Shown here: piece after piece, positions 51,693 through 59,943 of the stretch | Numbering within the stretch: the first letter of the stretch is position 1 | Layout of the letters: the number at the start of each line of letters is the position of its first letter | Origin: Actinokineospora sp. NBRC 105648 | GTDB taxonomy: Bacteria; Actinomycetota; Actinomycetes; Mycobacteriales; Pseudonocardiaceae | DNA: 64,000 nt | Direction: 5' to 3' | NCBI RefSeq assembly: GCF_030269645.1 | Contig: NZ_BSTR01000004.1 | Span: forward strand, 269,093-333,092 | The notes under the pieces: generated by a model | What the model was told of the DNA's origin: nothing | What the model saw: the letters and a program-made list of their open reading frames with translations, nothing else | Databases searched by the model: none | Program-made: the position numbers and the translations under genes

Positions 51693-54121
51693 CCGACGAC
51701 CAGCACGGTCCGACCGAGTGGATCCCGGCTCCACCCCGGCCCGAGCGCGCCGAGCCGGCCGCCCAACCGGCCGCCCAGCCGCAGCCCGCGGACTTCCAGG
51801 ACCAGCTCCAGCTCTTCGCCGCCGAGCTGCTGAGCCTGCGCACCCAGCGCGGGCTGACGCTGGACCAGCTGTCCCGGCGGGCCAACTACTCCACCGCCCA
51901 GCTGTCCCGGGCCACCCGGGGCGACCGGCTGCCCACCTGGCAGGTCACCGAGGGCTACGTGCGCGGCTGCCAGGAGGAGGGCGACGAGAACGCGGTCGCC
52001 GCCACCGTGGCGCGGTGGCGGTGGAAGTGGGAGACCCTGCACGCCGCGGCGGCCGCCGCCGCTGTCGCCCCACCGGTGCGCGAGGACGAGCCGCGCCCGG
52101 AGGACGAGGGACCCGTCGTCGGGGTCGTACCCCCGCCCGGTGGCGGGGAGCCGCCCGGTGATGATCGAGTGCCCGGGGGCGGCGGGGAGGAACCGCCCGT
52201 GCGCAAGAGCCGGGTGCGCCCGGTGCTCGTCGCCGTGATCGGTGTGCTCGCGCTGGGCTTGGTCGCATGGCTGGCGATACGCGCGATGGGGTCCGGTGAC
52301 GATCCCGACCCCGGCAAGCCGGGCGCGGTCTTCGTGCCGTGGGTCTCCGCGCTCCAGCCGTGCGCGGCGGGCGATCGGCGGGAGACGCTGACCGTGGCGG
52401 CGTCCGCGGACAAGTCGAACGTGCTGACCGGGCTCGCGGCGAGCTACCAGCCGCACCTGGTCAACGGCACCTGCGTCGAGGCCAAGGTCGTCCTGGCGAA
52501 CTCCGGCATCTGGATGGACCGGCTGGCCCAGGGCTGGGACGAGGCGAGGTGGGGACCCCGGCCCGACGTGTGGAGCCCGGCGTCGTCGATGTGGCTGCCG
52601 CTGGCCCGGGCCAAGGCCACCGACGCCGCCCGGGCCGCGCTGCCCACCGGCGACGACTTCGAGTCGATCGTGACCACGCCGCTGGTGATCGCCGTGCCGC
52701 GCACGGTCGTCGACAAGATGAAGTGGGCGGGCACCGAGCTGGGCTGGCAGAAGCTCGACGAGCTGGCCCGCGACCCCGCGGGCTGGGCGGGCAAGGGCGA
52801 CCAGGGCCTCGGCCCGTTCAAGCTCGGCAAGACCAACCCGACCCAGTCCAGCTCCGGGCTCAACGCGACGCTGGGCCAGTTCCTCGGCCTGTCCCCGGGG
52901 CGCCCGCTGGACGAGTCGGTGCTCACCGACCCGGCCAACCAGCGCTCGATCGAGGCGGTCGAGAAGGCCGTCGAGCACTACGGCGACACGACCCTGACCT
53001 ACCTGGCCAACCTGCGGGAGAACGACGGCACCACCGCGTCGTACCTCTCGGCGATCACCATCGAGGAGAGCTCGATGGTCGCCTACAACGAGGGCTACCC
53101 GTGCGGCGCGGCCAGCCCGGGCGACCGCTGCCGCAAGGGCGCGCGCCCGGCGGTCCCGCTGGTCGCGTTCTACCCGCCGGAGGGCACCTTCTACTCGGAC
53201 CACCCGTTCATCCCGATGCCCGGGATCAGCGACGCCAAGGCCAAGGTCGCCGCGGACTTCCTCGGCTACCTGCACTCCAGCCAGGCGGCGGAGAAGTTCG
53301 GCGAGTACGGCTTCCGGACCATCAACCCGGACCGGTCCGCCGCGCCGAGCAAGTTGGTCACCGCGGCCAACGGCGCCCGCCCGGACGCCCAGCTGCCCGC
53401 CACCATGCCCCGGCCCAGCGGCGCCACGCTCAAGGCGGCGCTGCAGGTGTGGCAGAAGGTGCGCAAGCCGGCGAACGTGCTGCTGGTGATCGACACGTCC
53501 GGGTCCATGGGCCCGCCGACCCCTGCCGACCAGAACGGCTACCCGCCGGGCTACGCGGGTCCGTCCAAGCTGGACCGGGTGAAGGGCGCGGCCGAGGTCA
53601 TCATGGGCGAGGGCACCTTCACCGACCGCGACCGGGTGGGCCTGTGGAACTTCTCCACCCGGCTCAACGGCGAGGCCGACTACAAGGTCGACGTGGAGCT
53701 CGGCGCCCTCGGCGACGCCGCGGCGGTCGGGACCCGCCGCGCGCAGATCCGCACGGCGCTGGCCAACCTGAAGCCGGTGGGCGCCACCGGTCTCTACGAC
53801 ACGATTAACGCGGCGGCCGACCACCTGAAGGCGCACTACGACCCCGGTGCCATCAATGCCGTCGTCGTCCTCACCGACGGGAAGAACGAGGACACCAACC
53901 AGCAGACCGACAGCGCTTCGCTGATCACGACGCTGGGCGCGGAGAAGGTCAGCCCGGTCCGGGTCTTCGCCATCGCCTACGGCGACGGCACGGACTTCAA
54001 CCGCGACGGGGAACCCGGCGAGCTGCAGAAGATCGCCCAGGCGAGCCACGGCGCCGCCTACGACGCGACCGACCCGGCGTCCATCGAGACGGTGTTCACC
54101 AACGTCCTGTCCAACTTCTAG
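51689..54121 (+). CDS. HTH-TM-substrate-binding-VWA fusion protein
   Basis: An 810-residue protein of mixed topology. A cytosolic XRE-like HTH spans about residues 43-100 (LLSLRTQRGLTLDQLSRRAN). A Pro/Glu-rich linker leads to a membrane helix near 178-198 (LVAVIGVLALGLVAWLAI). The outer part has an extracellular solute-binding (SBP_bac_11-like) domain (about 210-540) and a VWA domain (about 590-810) with MIDAS residues DTSGSMG, the Thr in GATGLYDT, and LTDGKNED. HTH and SBP-VWA are normally separate. It is coupled to the small membrane gene upstream. Domains clear; function unknown. Confidence 0.82.
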   Translation: MTDDQHGPTEWIPAPPRPERAEPAAQPAAQPQPADFQDQLQLFAAELLSLRTQRGLTLDQLSRRANYSTAQLSRATRGDRLPTWQVTEGYVRGCQEEGDENAVAATVARWRWKWETLHAAAAAAAVAPPVREDEPRPEDEGPVVGVVPPPGGGEPPGDDRVPGGGGEEPPVRKSRVRPVLVAVIGVLALGLVAWLAIRAMGSGDDPDPGKPGAVFVPWVSALQPCAAGDRRETLTVAASADKSNVLTGLAASYQPHLVNGTCVEAKVVLANSGIWMDRLAQGWDEARWGPRPDVWSPASSMWLPLARAKATDAARAALPTGDDFESIVTTPLVIAVPRTVVDKMKWAGTELGWQKLDELARDPAGWAGKGDQGLGPFKLGKTNPTQSSSGLNATLGQFLGLSPGRPLDESVLTDPANQRSIEAVEKAVEHYGDTTLTYLANLRENDGTTASYLSAITIEESSMVAYNEGYPCGAASPGDRCRKGARPAVPLVAFYPPEGTFYSDHPFIPMPGISDAKAKVAADFLGYLHSSQAAEKFGEYGFRTINPDRSAAPSKLVTAANGARPDAQLPATMPRPSGATLKAALQVWQKVRKPANVLLVIDTSGSMGPPTPADQNGYPPGYAGPSKLDRVKGAAEVIMGEGTFTDRDRVGLWNFSTRLNGEADYKVDVELGALGDAAAVGTRRAQIRTALANLKPVGATGLYDTINAAADHLKAHYDPGAINAVVVLTDGKNEDTNQQTDSASLITTLGAEKVSPVRVFAIAYGDGTDFNRDGEPGELQKIAQASHGAAYDATDPASIETVFTNVLSNF

Positions 54122-54136
54122 AGAGCAGACGACAAT

Positions 54137-54162
54137 AGGCGCCCCTCCGCGGAGGGGCGCCT
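54137..54162. terminator. Bidirectional terminator between convergent genes
   Basis: AGGCGCCCCTCC (54137-54148) and GGAGGGGCGCCT (54151-54162) form a 12-bp stem; TTGTCTTT follows on the plus strand and ATTGTC on the minus strand. It serves both the fusion gene and the asparaginase gene. Confidence 0.8.
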
Positions 54163-54180
54163 GTTGTCTTTCCAGTGTTG

Positions 54181-55131
54181 TTAGTGCAGCTCGTCCAAGA
54201 GGCCGTCGGTCAGGCGGGCGGCGCCGACCGGCACGCCACCGCCTAGGACGTCGTGCTCGGCCTTGTCCTCGAGCTCGGGGGCGTCGTAGCCCAGGGCCCG
54301 CAGGACGCCGACCAGGATCGGGGTGCGCGGGCGGGGCGCGCCGTCGTCGATCTTCATCGCGACCGCGGTGCCGTCGGCCAGGACCATCGCGTGCACGCCC
54401 TCGGCGCCGCCCTTGACCAGCAGCCCGGGGATCGCCTGCATCAGCTCGGTGTCGTCGCGGTTCGTGCCGCCGACCAGGTGCGGGTGGGCCCGCATCGCGT
54501 CGGCGACCCGGCGGCGGCGGGTGCCCGGCTCGGCCAGCACCAGCCGGGTGTAGCCGGTGGCCAGGCCGGTCAAGGTCAGCGCGAACAGCGGGGCGCCGCA
54601 GCCGTCGACGCCGATCGAGGTGATCCGCTCGCCGGTCATGTCCTCCACCGCCTCGGCGATGGCGACCTGCGCCGGGTGCTCCGGGTCGAGGTACTCGCGC
54701 ACGTCCCAGCCCTGCTGGGACGAGGTCGCCACCATTGCCGCGTGCTTGCCGGAGCAGTTCATCGCCGCCGCGCGCTTGCCGCCACCACCGGCGATCACCC
54801 GGTTGCGGGCGGCCAGGTTCATCGGCCAGTCCGGCGGGCAGCCCAGGTCGGACTCGGCCAGGTCGTTCTTGGCCAGGATGCCCAGGACCTGCTCGACGTG
54901 CTCGGTCTCGCCGCTGTGCGAGGCGCAGCCCACGGCGAGGTCGGCGTCGTCGGGCAGGTCGAGCCCGGCCCGGAGCAGCCCGAGCCCCTGCAGCGGCTTG
55001 TTGCACGACCGGGTGAAAACCGGCTCGTTGACCTCACCGAGGGCAAGCCTGATTTCCCCGTCCGGGGCGAGCACGACGACGGACCCGCGGTGGATCGACT
55101 CGACGAACCCCGAGCGCAGGACCTCGACCAA
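54181..55131 (-). CDS. L-asparaginase II-type (PF06089) protein
   Basis: A 316-residue protein of the asparaginase II family of actinobacteria and rhizobia. Motifs are VEVLRSGFVESIHRGSVVVL, FTRSCNKPLQGLGLL (others have RSSAKPFQ), CASHSGETEHVEQV, and NCSGKHAAMVA. The normal start (MNPVLVEVLRSG) is not encoded by ATG or GTG: the choices are TTG at 55131 or CTG at 55143, overlapping the previous stop, with GGGAGAG in front. The Ser-Ala to Cys-Asn change in the active-site loop may alter activity. It follows the RsiG-like gene directly. Confidence 0.82.
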   Translation of the reverse strand: MVEVLRSGFVESIHRGSVVVLAPDGEIRLALGEVNEPVFTRSCNKPLQGLGLLRAGLDLPDDADLAVGCASHSGETEHVEQVLGILAKNDLAESDLGCPPDWPMNLAARNRVIAGGGGKRAAAMNCSGKHAAMVATSSQQGWDVREYLDPEHPAQVAIAEAVEDMTGERITSIGVDGCGAPLFALTLTGLATGYTRLVLAEPGTRRRRVADAMRAHPHLVGGTNRDDTELMQAIPGLLVKGGAEGVHAMVLADGTAVAMKIDDGAPRPRTPILVGVLRALGYDAPELEDKAEHDVLGGGVPVGAARLTDGLLDELH

Positions 55132-55139
55132 GACCGGGT

Positions 55140-55754
55140 TCAGCGTGACTCTCCCTCTGACCGTTTGCCCCGCTCGGCGGCCAGCAGGTCGTCGACCGAC
55201 GCGCTGCCCGCGCGGTACCGACCGCCGATCTCGTCGTTGAGCAGGTCCATCACCTTCTGCACCTCGCGCCTGCGCTGGGAGACCGAGGCCTCCTCCCGCT
55301 GGTAGGTCTGCAGGGCCAGCGCGAGCCGTTCGTCGGGCAGCGAGCCCACGTCGGAGAGGTCGGCGTCGGAGACCAGGGCCTCCACGTGCCGCCGGTGCGC
55401 CTCCGCGCGCGAGGGCTCCATCGTCTGGTAGCGCCCGGAGCCCATCGCCGGGCCGACCGCGTTGTCGGCGAGGATCACCGCGAGCTGGTCGACGACGGAC
55501 GTGGACTCACCGGTCGCGCGCCTGCGCTGCTCGGCGCGGACGATGTCGATCCGGCCGTGCAGCAGCCTGCGCAGGTAGGACAGATCGGTCTCCTCCTGCG
55601 CCGCGTCGTCCCGGCGGGCACGAACCTCGACGAGGTCCAGCCCGGCCAGGCCCTCGACGTACTCCGGCGACAGCACCCTGTCGATGCGCCTGCGCCCACC
55701 CGGGCGGACTTCGATCACGGGCACATCCTCCGCCACTCGGTGCTGGATCGCCAT
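55140..55754 (-). CDS. rsiG: RsiG-type c-di-GMP-binding anti-sigma protein ('aerial mycelium formation' family)
   Basis: A 204-residue helical protein. Two copies of the RsiG c-di-GMP signature E(X3)S(X2)R(X3)Q(X3)D are visible, 100 residues apart: Glu55-Ser59-Arg62-His66-Asp70 (Gln replaced by His) and Glu155-Ser159-Arg162-Gln166-Asp170 (exact). In Streptomyces, RsiG uses two such helices in an antiparallel coiled coil to bind c-di-GMP and hold the sigma factor WhiG. ATG 55754. It lies 19 bp downstream of the BKACE gene. The sigma target is not in this window. Confidence 0.85.
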   Translation of the reverse strand: MAIQHRVAEDVPVIEVRPGGRRRIDRVLSPEYVEGLAGLDLVEVRARRDDAAQEETDLSYLRRLLHGRIDIVRAEQRRRATGESTSVVDQLAVILADNAVGPAMGSGRYQTMEPSRAEAHRRHVEALVSDADLSDVGSLPDERLALALQTYQREEASVSQRRREVQKVMDLLNDEIGGRYRAGSASVDDLLAAERGKRSEGESR

Positions 55755-55773
55755 ATCTTGACGACAACGATGC

Positions 55774-56622
55774 TCAGCTCGCCACCCCCAGAAGTACCCT
55801 CGACTCGTCCGGACCAATCGGCGGCCGCTGCGCGATCCGGGCCAGGCCGGACGCCCGGGCCACGAGCTGGGCGTTGTCCTTCACCCGTTCGCCGCGGGCG
55901 TAGGAGATGGTGTCCTCCATCCCCACCCGAACGTGCCCACCGGCGGACAGGCTCGCCAGCAGCACCGGCAGGCTGGTCCGTCCGACCCCGGTCGCCGAGA
56001 ACGTGGCCCCCTCGGGGATGAGCCGGAGCGCGGCGGCGAGGGTCTCGGTGTCACCCGGCATCCCGCCCGGGACACCCATCACCAGGTCGAGGTGCACGTG
56101 CCCGCCCGCGGGCAGCCCGTGCTGGTCGAGCAGGCGGCGCAGCGTGGTGAGGTGGCCGAGGTCGAAGATCTCGTACTCGGGCACGATCCCGCGCTCCTGC
56201 ATCCGCTTGTGCAGCTCGACGATGAACTCCCACCGGTTCAGGAAGACGTCGTCGCCGAAGTTGACCGTCCCCATCGAACACGACGCCGAGTCCGGCCCGG
56301 CGTCCAGCACGGCCAGCCGGTCGGCCTCGGGATCGGTGACCGCCCCACCGGTGGACAGCTGCACGATGAGCCTGGTGTTCTCGCGAACGGCGGCCACCGT
56401 CTCCTTGAGCCTGCCCAGGTCCAGGGTCGGCTTGGCCTCGTCGTCGCGGATGTGCAGGTGGATCATCGCGGCCCCGACCCGCTCACAACCCCGCGCGGTC
56501 TGCACCAGCTCGTCCAGGGTGACGGGGAGATTGGGGACGTCGGCCTTGGTGTGCTCGGCCCCGGTGGGCGCGACCGTGATCAACGTGCCATGGCTGCCAG
56601 GACGGGTCGTCGACGATGACAT
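55774..56622 (-). CDS. Beta-keto acid cleavage enzyme (BKACE, DUF849)
   Basis: A 282-residue zinc enzyme of the BKACE family (3-keto-5-aminohexanoate cleavage enzyme type), which splits beta-keto acids with acetyl-CoA. Motifs are LITVAPTGAEHTKADVPNLP, the metal pair MIHLHIRDDEAK, VQLSTGGA, and GGHVRVGMEDTISYARGE near the end. The N-terminal extension (SSSTTRPGSHGT) is not usual for the family and is encoded by the 84-bp direct repeat (56584-56667). The start ATG (56622) lies within that repeat. Confidence 0.88.
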   Translation of the reverse strand: MSSSTTRPGSHGTLITVAPTGAEHTKADVPNLPVTLDELVQTARGCERVGAAMIHLHIRDDEAKPTLDLGRLKETVAAVRENTRLIVQLSTGGAVTDPEADRLAVLDAGPDSASCSMGTVNFGDDVFLNRWEFIVELHKRMQERGIVPEYEIFDLGHLTTLRRLLDQHGLPAGGHVHLDLVMGVPGGMPGDTETLAAALRLIPEGATFSATGVGRTSLPVLLASLSAGGHVRVGMEDTISYARGERVKDNAQLVARASGLARIAQRPPIGPDESRVLLGVAS

Positions 56623-56667
56623 GCCGCGATCCTGACACACATCCAGGCACGTGAAAGCCCCTCGTGT
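56584..56667. repeat. 84-bp direct repeat, copy 1
   Basis: Identical over all 84 bp to 58250-58333. It covers the start codon and first ~13 codons of the BKACE gene and its upstream region. The two copies bracket a 1.58-kb segment that contains the regulator gene at 56814 and a truncated gene copy. Confidence 0.92.
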
Positions 56668-56813
56668 TGGTCTCGGCCAGTCCGGCCTCCGCCGAGGGCG
56701 CGGTGCGGATCTTGACCACGGTGCCGCCGATCACCACCTTGGTCGCGACAGCCTCCCCGGAAGTGCCGGTACGTAAACTGGGCGCAGCATCATCGGCGAA
56801 AGGTGTCCGTGCC

Positions 56814-58034
56814 ATGGCATTCGACGAGCTTGCCGGATTGTCGTTCGGTGCCCGGTTGAAGGCGGTTCGGCAGCGCGCGGGCAAGACGCGTGCGGTGGTC
56901 GCCGGCCTGATGGGCTATTCCGAGAGCTGGCTCAAGTTCGTCGAATCCGGCCGCATCAAGCCGCCGGGGTTGCCTGTCCTCGTCCGCTTCGCCGAGGTGC
57001 TGGGCGTCGCGGATCTCGTTGAGCTGACCGGGAACCAGCCGATCGCCATGTCGGTCACCGGCCAGGCCGGGCACGAGGCGGTACCCGGGGTCCGGGAGGC
57101 GATCGAGGCGCCGCTGCTCGCGCCGGAAGCGGCAGTTGTGCCGAACGTGTCCACGTTGACCGCGCGGGTGGTCGACGCCTGGGCCCTCTGGCACACCTCC
57201 CCGACCCCGCGGGCCTCGGTCGGTGCGGTGTTGCCGCGCATCATCACCGACGCCCGGATCGCCTGCCGCACGTTGGACGGTCTGGACCGGCGCCAAGCGC
57301 ACGCCGCACTGTCTTCTGCCTATGCCTTGTCCGAACAACTGCTCGCGTGGGTCGCGGACAGCTCACTGCTGTGGTTGGCCGCCGACCGGTGCATGACCAG
57401 CGCCGAGCAGGCGGACGACCCGATCGCGCTGGCGACCGCGGCCTGGGTGGTGGGGAACGTCTGGCGCTCGAGTCGCACCGATGAGGCGTTGGAGTTGGCC
57501 CACGACGCCGCGTCCCTGCTGGAGCCCCGGCTCGACACCAGCCAGGAGGCACGTGCGCTATGGGGCGCGGTCCGGTTGCACGGGTCCATCACCGCGGCCC
57601 GGATGGGCCGGGAAGGCGACGCGTTGCGCATGCTCGACCAAGCGGGCGAGATGGCCGGCCGCATGCCCACTGGCTACGCGCACCCCGCCACTCTCTTCGG
57701 CGGGGCCAACGCCGCGCTGACCGGGGTCAGTGTGCACGTCGAGCTGCGGAAAGGCGCCAAGGCGGTAGAGGCGGCTGAACTGGTCGACCCCGATACGGTG
57801 CCTTCGCTGGATCGGCGGGCCCGGGTCTGGCTCGAAGTCGCCCGTGGCTACCAGCAGCGCAAGGAGAGCACGGCGGCCTTGCACGTCCTGCAACGTGCGG
57901 TGGGCACCAGCCGGGAGTCCATGGCGTGCCACCCGCTTTCCCGTTCGCTTGCCGCCGAATTGGCCACAAAGGGCGGCGCACTGGTCGAGCGTGAGGCTCG
58001 GGTGCTCGCGGCCACGCTGGACGTCACCATTTAG
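56814..58034 (+). CDS. XRE-family regulator with TPR-like C-terminus
   Basis: A 406-residue regulator. HTH at about residues 9-62 (FGARLKAVRQRAGKTRAVVA; YSESWLKFVESGRIKPP). Residues 130-400 form helical TPR-like repeats (ALATAAWVVGNVWRSSRTDE; ELAHDAASLLEPRLDTSQE). It resembles regulators of the Streptomyces AfsR/quorum-type TPR class. ATG 56814 is preceded by AAAGGTG; GTAAACT upstream may be a -10. It is located between the two 84-bp direct repeats, so it may have come with them. Confidence 0.82.
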   Translation: MAFDELAGLSFGARLKAVRQRAGKTRAVVAGLMGYSESWLKFVESGRIKPPGLPVLVRFAEVLGVADLVELTGNQPIAMSVTGQAGHEAVPGVREAIEAPLLAPEAAVVPNVSTLTARVVDAWALWHTSPTPRASVGAVLPRIITDARIACRTLDGLDRRQAHAALSSAYALSEQLLAWVADSSLLWLAADRCMTSAEQADDPIALATAAWVVGNVWRSSRTDEALELAHDAASLLEPRLDTSQEARALWGAVRLHGSITAARMGREGDALRMLDQAGEMAGRMPTGYAHPATLFGGANAALTGVSVHVELRKGAKAVEAAELVDPDTVPSLDRRARVWLEVARGYQQRKESTAALHVLQRAVGTSRESMACHPLSRSLAAELATKGGALVEREARVLAATLDVTI

Positions 58035-58061
58035 CAGGCACCTTTCGTACCCGTTCGCGTA

Positions 58062-58233
58062 CGGGGTGTGTATTCGGCGGTGTGTGGTGCGCGGGAGTTG
58101 TTGCCTGAGTCGTTGTTCGCGCCGTCCAATCCGGTGTGTCGGGGGTGTGTGGCGCGGGTTCGGCCGGCGCCGCGTGAGGTGCGGCGGTCGTGGTGGGGGC
58201 GGCTTTGCGGGCGTGTGGCGGGTGGTCGGTGAT
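58062..58233 (+). pseudogene. 5'-truncated duplicate of the 59944 gene
   Basis: 58062-58236 matches 60034-60208 with 6 mismatches in 175 bp (96.6%). The frame encodes RGVYSAVCGARELLPESLF to the end (GRVAGGR, stop), but the 5' half of the gene is missing. The match continues only 3 bp past the stop, into the start codon of the next gene. A recent partial duplication. Confidence 0.88.
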
Positions 58234-58249
58234 GGATCGGTGTGACGGT

Positions 58250-58333
58250 CGTGCCATGGCTGCCAGGACGGGTCGTCGACGATGACATGCCGCGATCCTG
58301 ACACACATCCAGGCACGTGAAAGCCCCTCGTGT
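58250..58333. repeat. 84-bp direct repeat, copy 2
   Basis: Exact copy of 56584-56667 (the BKACE start region), now without any BKACE gene next to it. It lies 13 bp after the truncated gene copy and 56 bp before the end of the next regulator gene. 58334-58389 shows nothing else recognisable. Confidence 0.92.
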
Positions 58334-58389
58334 GCCGGAGCTCGCGACAGCGCTGTCCCGCACCTGAGCTCGGGGCGCCTGCCTTCGGG

Positions 58390-59784
58390 CTAGGCGACGG
58401 CGGTCAGATCGGTGCGGATGCGGCGGGCGAGGTCGACGACCCCGGCTTCGTCCTTCCAAGGCAGGCAGCGGTCGACGAGGTCGCGGGCGTAGTCGACCGC
58501 GCGCGCGGAGGCGACTCGGGTCAGGACGTCGACGGCGCGGTTGCCGTGGTGGAGTGCGGCTGCGAGGTCCGGCGCCGCTCCCTGCAGGTGGGTGCTGGCC
58601 ACCACGATGAGCCGGAGTCCGTGCGATCGGGCGAAGGCGTCGACGGGGATGGCGGCTTCGGCGTCCCAGCGCCGTGCGGGTGCGGGTAGGCCCAGGTCTC
58701 GGTGGACCTCCACGGCGTCGGCGGCGAGCCGGCTGTGGGTGTAGAAGTCGATCCAGTCCGGGTCGTCACCGGTTTCGCGGTCCGCTCGGCGGATCAACAG
58801 GTCCGAGGTCGACAGTGCCCTACCTGCTGCCCGCGCACTACCCGCGCGGGCGTGCGCACGTGCCTCGATCAGCTTGAAGAAGGCCAGAACACGTGGTGTC
58901 GCGGTGGTCTTCGCCCGTTCGAACGCGCCGAGGCACATGTCGATCGCGTCGTCGTGGAAGCCGCGCAGTGATGCTTGCAGTGCCGCGCAAACCAGCACGT
59001 AGCCACCAAAGGGGACATCCCCGGCCGCTCGGGCCAACCGCAGCGCCTGGATGTAGTGCCGCTGCGCGGCGGCGTGCCTGCCGGTGTCGAACGCGGTCCA
59101 GCCCGCGAGCCGGGAGAGTTGGGCGGTGGCGGCGAACAGCTGCCTGCCGGTCCGGTCGGTGTAGCGCCCGTGCAGCAGAGGTGTGGCCTGCTCGCGCAGG
59201 CAGTCCACGACAGCACTGGAACGCCAGTTCCCACCCCCGAGACGTGAGTCCCACCGGCGGGCGTCGTCCGCGGCGGCCAACAGGTCGGCCACATCCGCCG
59301 CGCCGACGTGCCTGGTGGCTCCCACCTGGGCAGCGTGCGGGTCTGCGGGGGACGTGAGCCATCGCCGGATCGGCGTGGCCCAACCGGCCATCGTCAACCC
59401 GGTCGTGGCGAGGAAGTCTCGACGGTCCACCACGCTCCAGTAGTGGGTCGCACCCCTCACCGCCAAGGGCAGCTCGTGGGGGAAAGCCAGCCCCACGTCC
59501 AGGTCGATGTCCTCGACCCGCATCCCGATCTCAGCCAGGGTCACCGGCCTGCCGAGACGTTCACCGAGCGCTTGGGCGATCAGGGATCTGATCACTGGTT
59601 CCGGCATGATCCCACGTCGGGTCCAGTTGGCGACGCTGGTGTGCGTGTACGCCGTGCGCTTGTCCACTCCGGCGGCCAGCTGGTTGACGCGCATGGCCAG
59701 GCTCTTGCTGCTCGCCCCCGACTGGGTGATCAGGCTTCCGAGCAATGTGTTGGGCTTGCTTGCGCTCTGCTCCGACCTCGGCAT
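58390..59784 (-). CDS. Large HTH/TPR regulator
   Basis: A 464-residue protein. An N-terminal HTH-like region (LAMRVNQLAAGVDKRTAYTH; SVANWTRRGIMPEP, about 30-80) is followed by a linker (RRDFLATTGLTMAGWA) and a long helical TPR-like domain (about 180-450). This class is common in Streptomyces, often called 'transcriptional regulator' or mis-called Tat protein because of the RRDFL stretch. ATG 59784 has GGAGGTG upstream. It is divergent from the three-gene cassette at 59944-61396, which it may regulate. Confidence 0.78.
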   Translation of the reverse strand: MPRSEQSASKPNTLLGSLITQSGASSKSLAMRVNQLAAGVDKRTAYTHTSVANWTRRGIMPEPVIRSLIAQALGERLGRPVTLAEIGMRVEDIDLDVGLAFPHELPLAVRGATHYWSVVDRRDFLATTGLTMAGWATPIRRWLTSPADPHAAQVGATRHVGAADVADLLAAADDARRWDSRLGGGNWRSSAVVDCLREQATPLLHGRYTDRTGRQLFAATAQLSRLAGWTAFDTGRHAAAQRHYIQALRLARAAGDVPFGGYVLVCAALQASLRGFHDDAIDMCLGAFERAKTTATPRVLAFFKLIEARAHARAGSARAAGRALSTSDLLIRRADRETGDDPDWIDFYTHSRLAADAVEVHRDLGLPAPARRWDAEAAIPVDAFARSHGLRLIVVASTHLQGAAPDLAAALHHGNRAVDVLTRVASARAVDYARDLVDRCLPWKDEAGVVDLARRIRTDLTAVA

Positions 59785-59841
59785 CGCGTCACCTCCGGAG
59801 ACCGTCACCTGTCACCCACGGTAAGCCAAAGGCGTCTGCAG

Positions 59842-59879
59842 CGTGAACGCGTGACGTGATCCGTGAGCCCCCTGCGTGA
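59842..59879. promoter_or_regulatory. Cluster of five CGTGA repeats
   Basis: CGTGA occurs at 59842, 59850, 59855, 59862 and 59875 in the 159-bp region between the divergent regulator and the cassette. It fits multiple binding of a monomer or dimer; the regulator gene beside it is the obvious candidate. Confidence 0.45.
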
Positions 59880-59943
59880 GCCTGCCCAAACCGGCCGAAA
59901 GGCCGTTTGCTCGCAGATGTCTAGCTCAGGAGGAGAGGCTGCG

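Noticed and set aside
51137..55006. A 1289-codon open frame on the minus strand opposite the HTH-VWA and asparaginase genes
   Set aside because: It lies mainly antisense to genes with clear family motifs and has Arg/Gly/Val-rich composition typical of high-GC shadow frames.
56668..56790. Minus-strand coding-like stretch (GEAVATKVVIGGTVVKIRT) upstream of the BKACE gene
   Set aside because: It looks coding by codon pattern but has no start, no recognised family and runs out of frame into the repeat; left as a possible remnant, not annotated.
59842..59879. CRISPR-like repeat array
   Set aside because: Units are 5 bp with irregular spacing; no spacers and no cas genes in the window.
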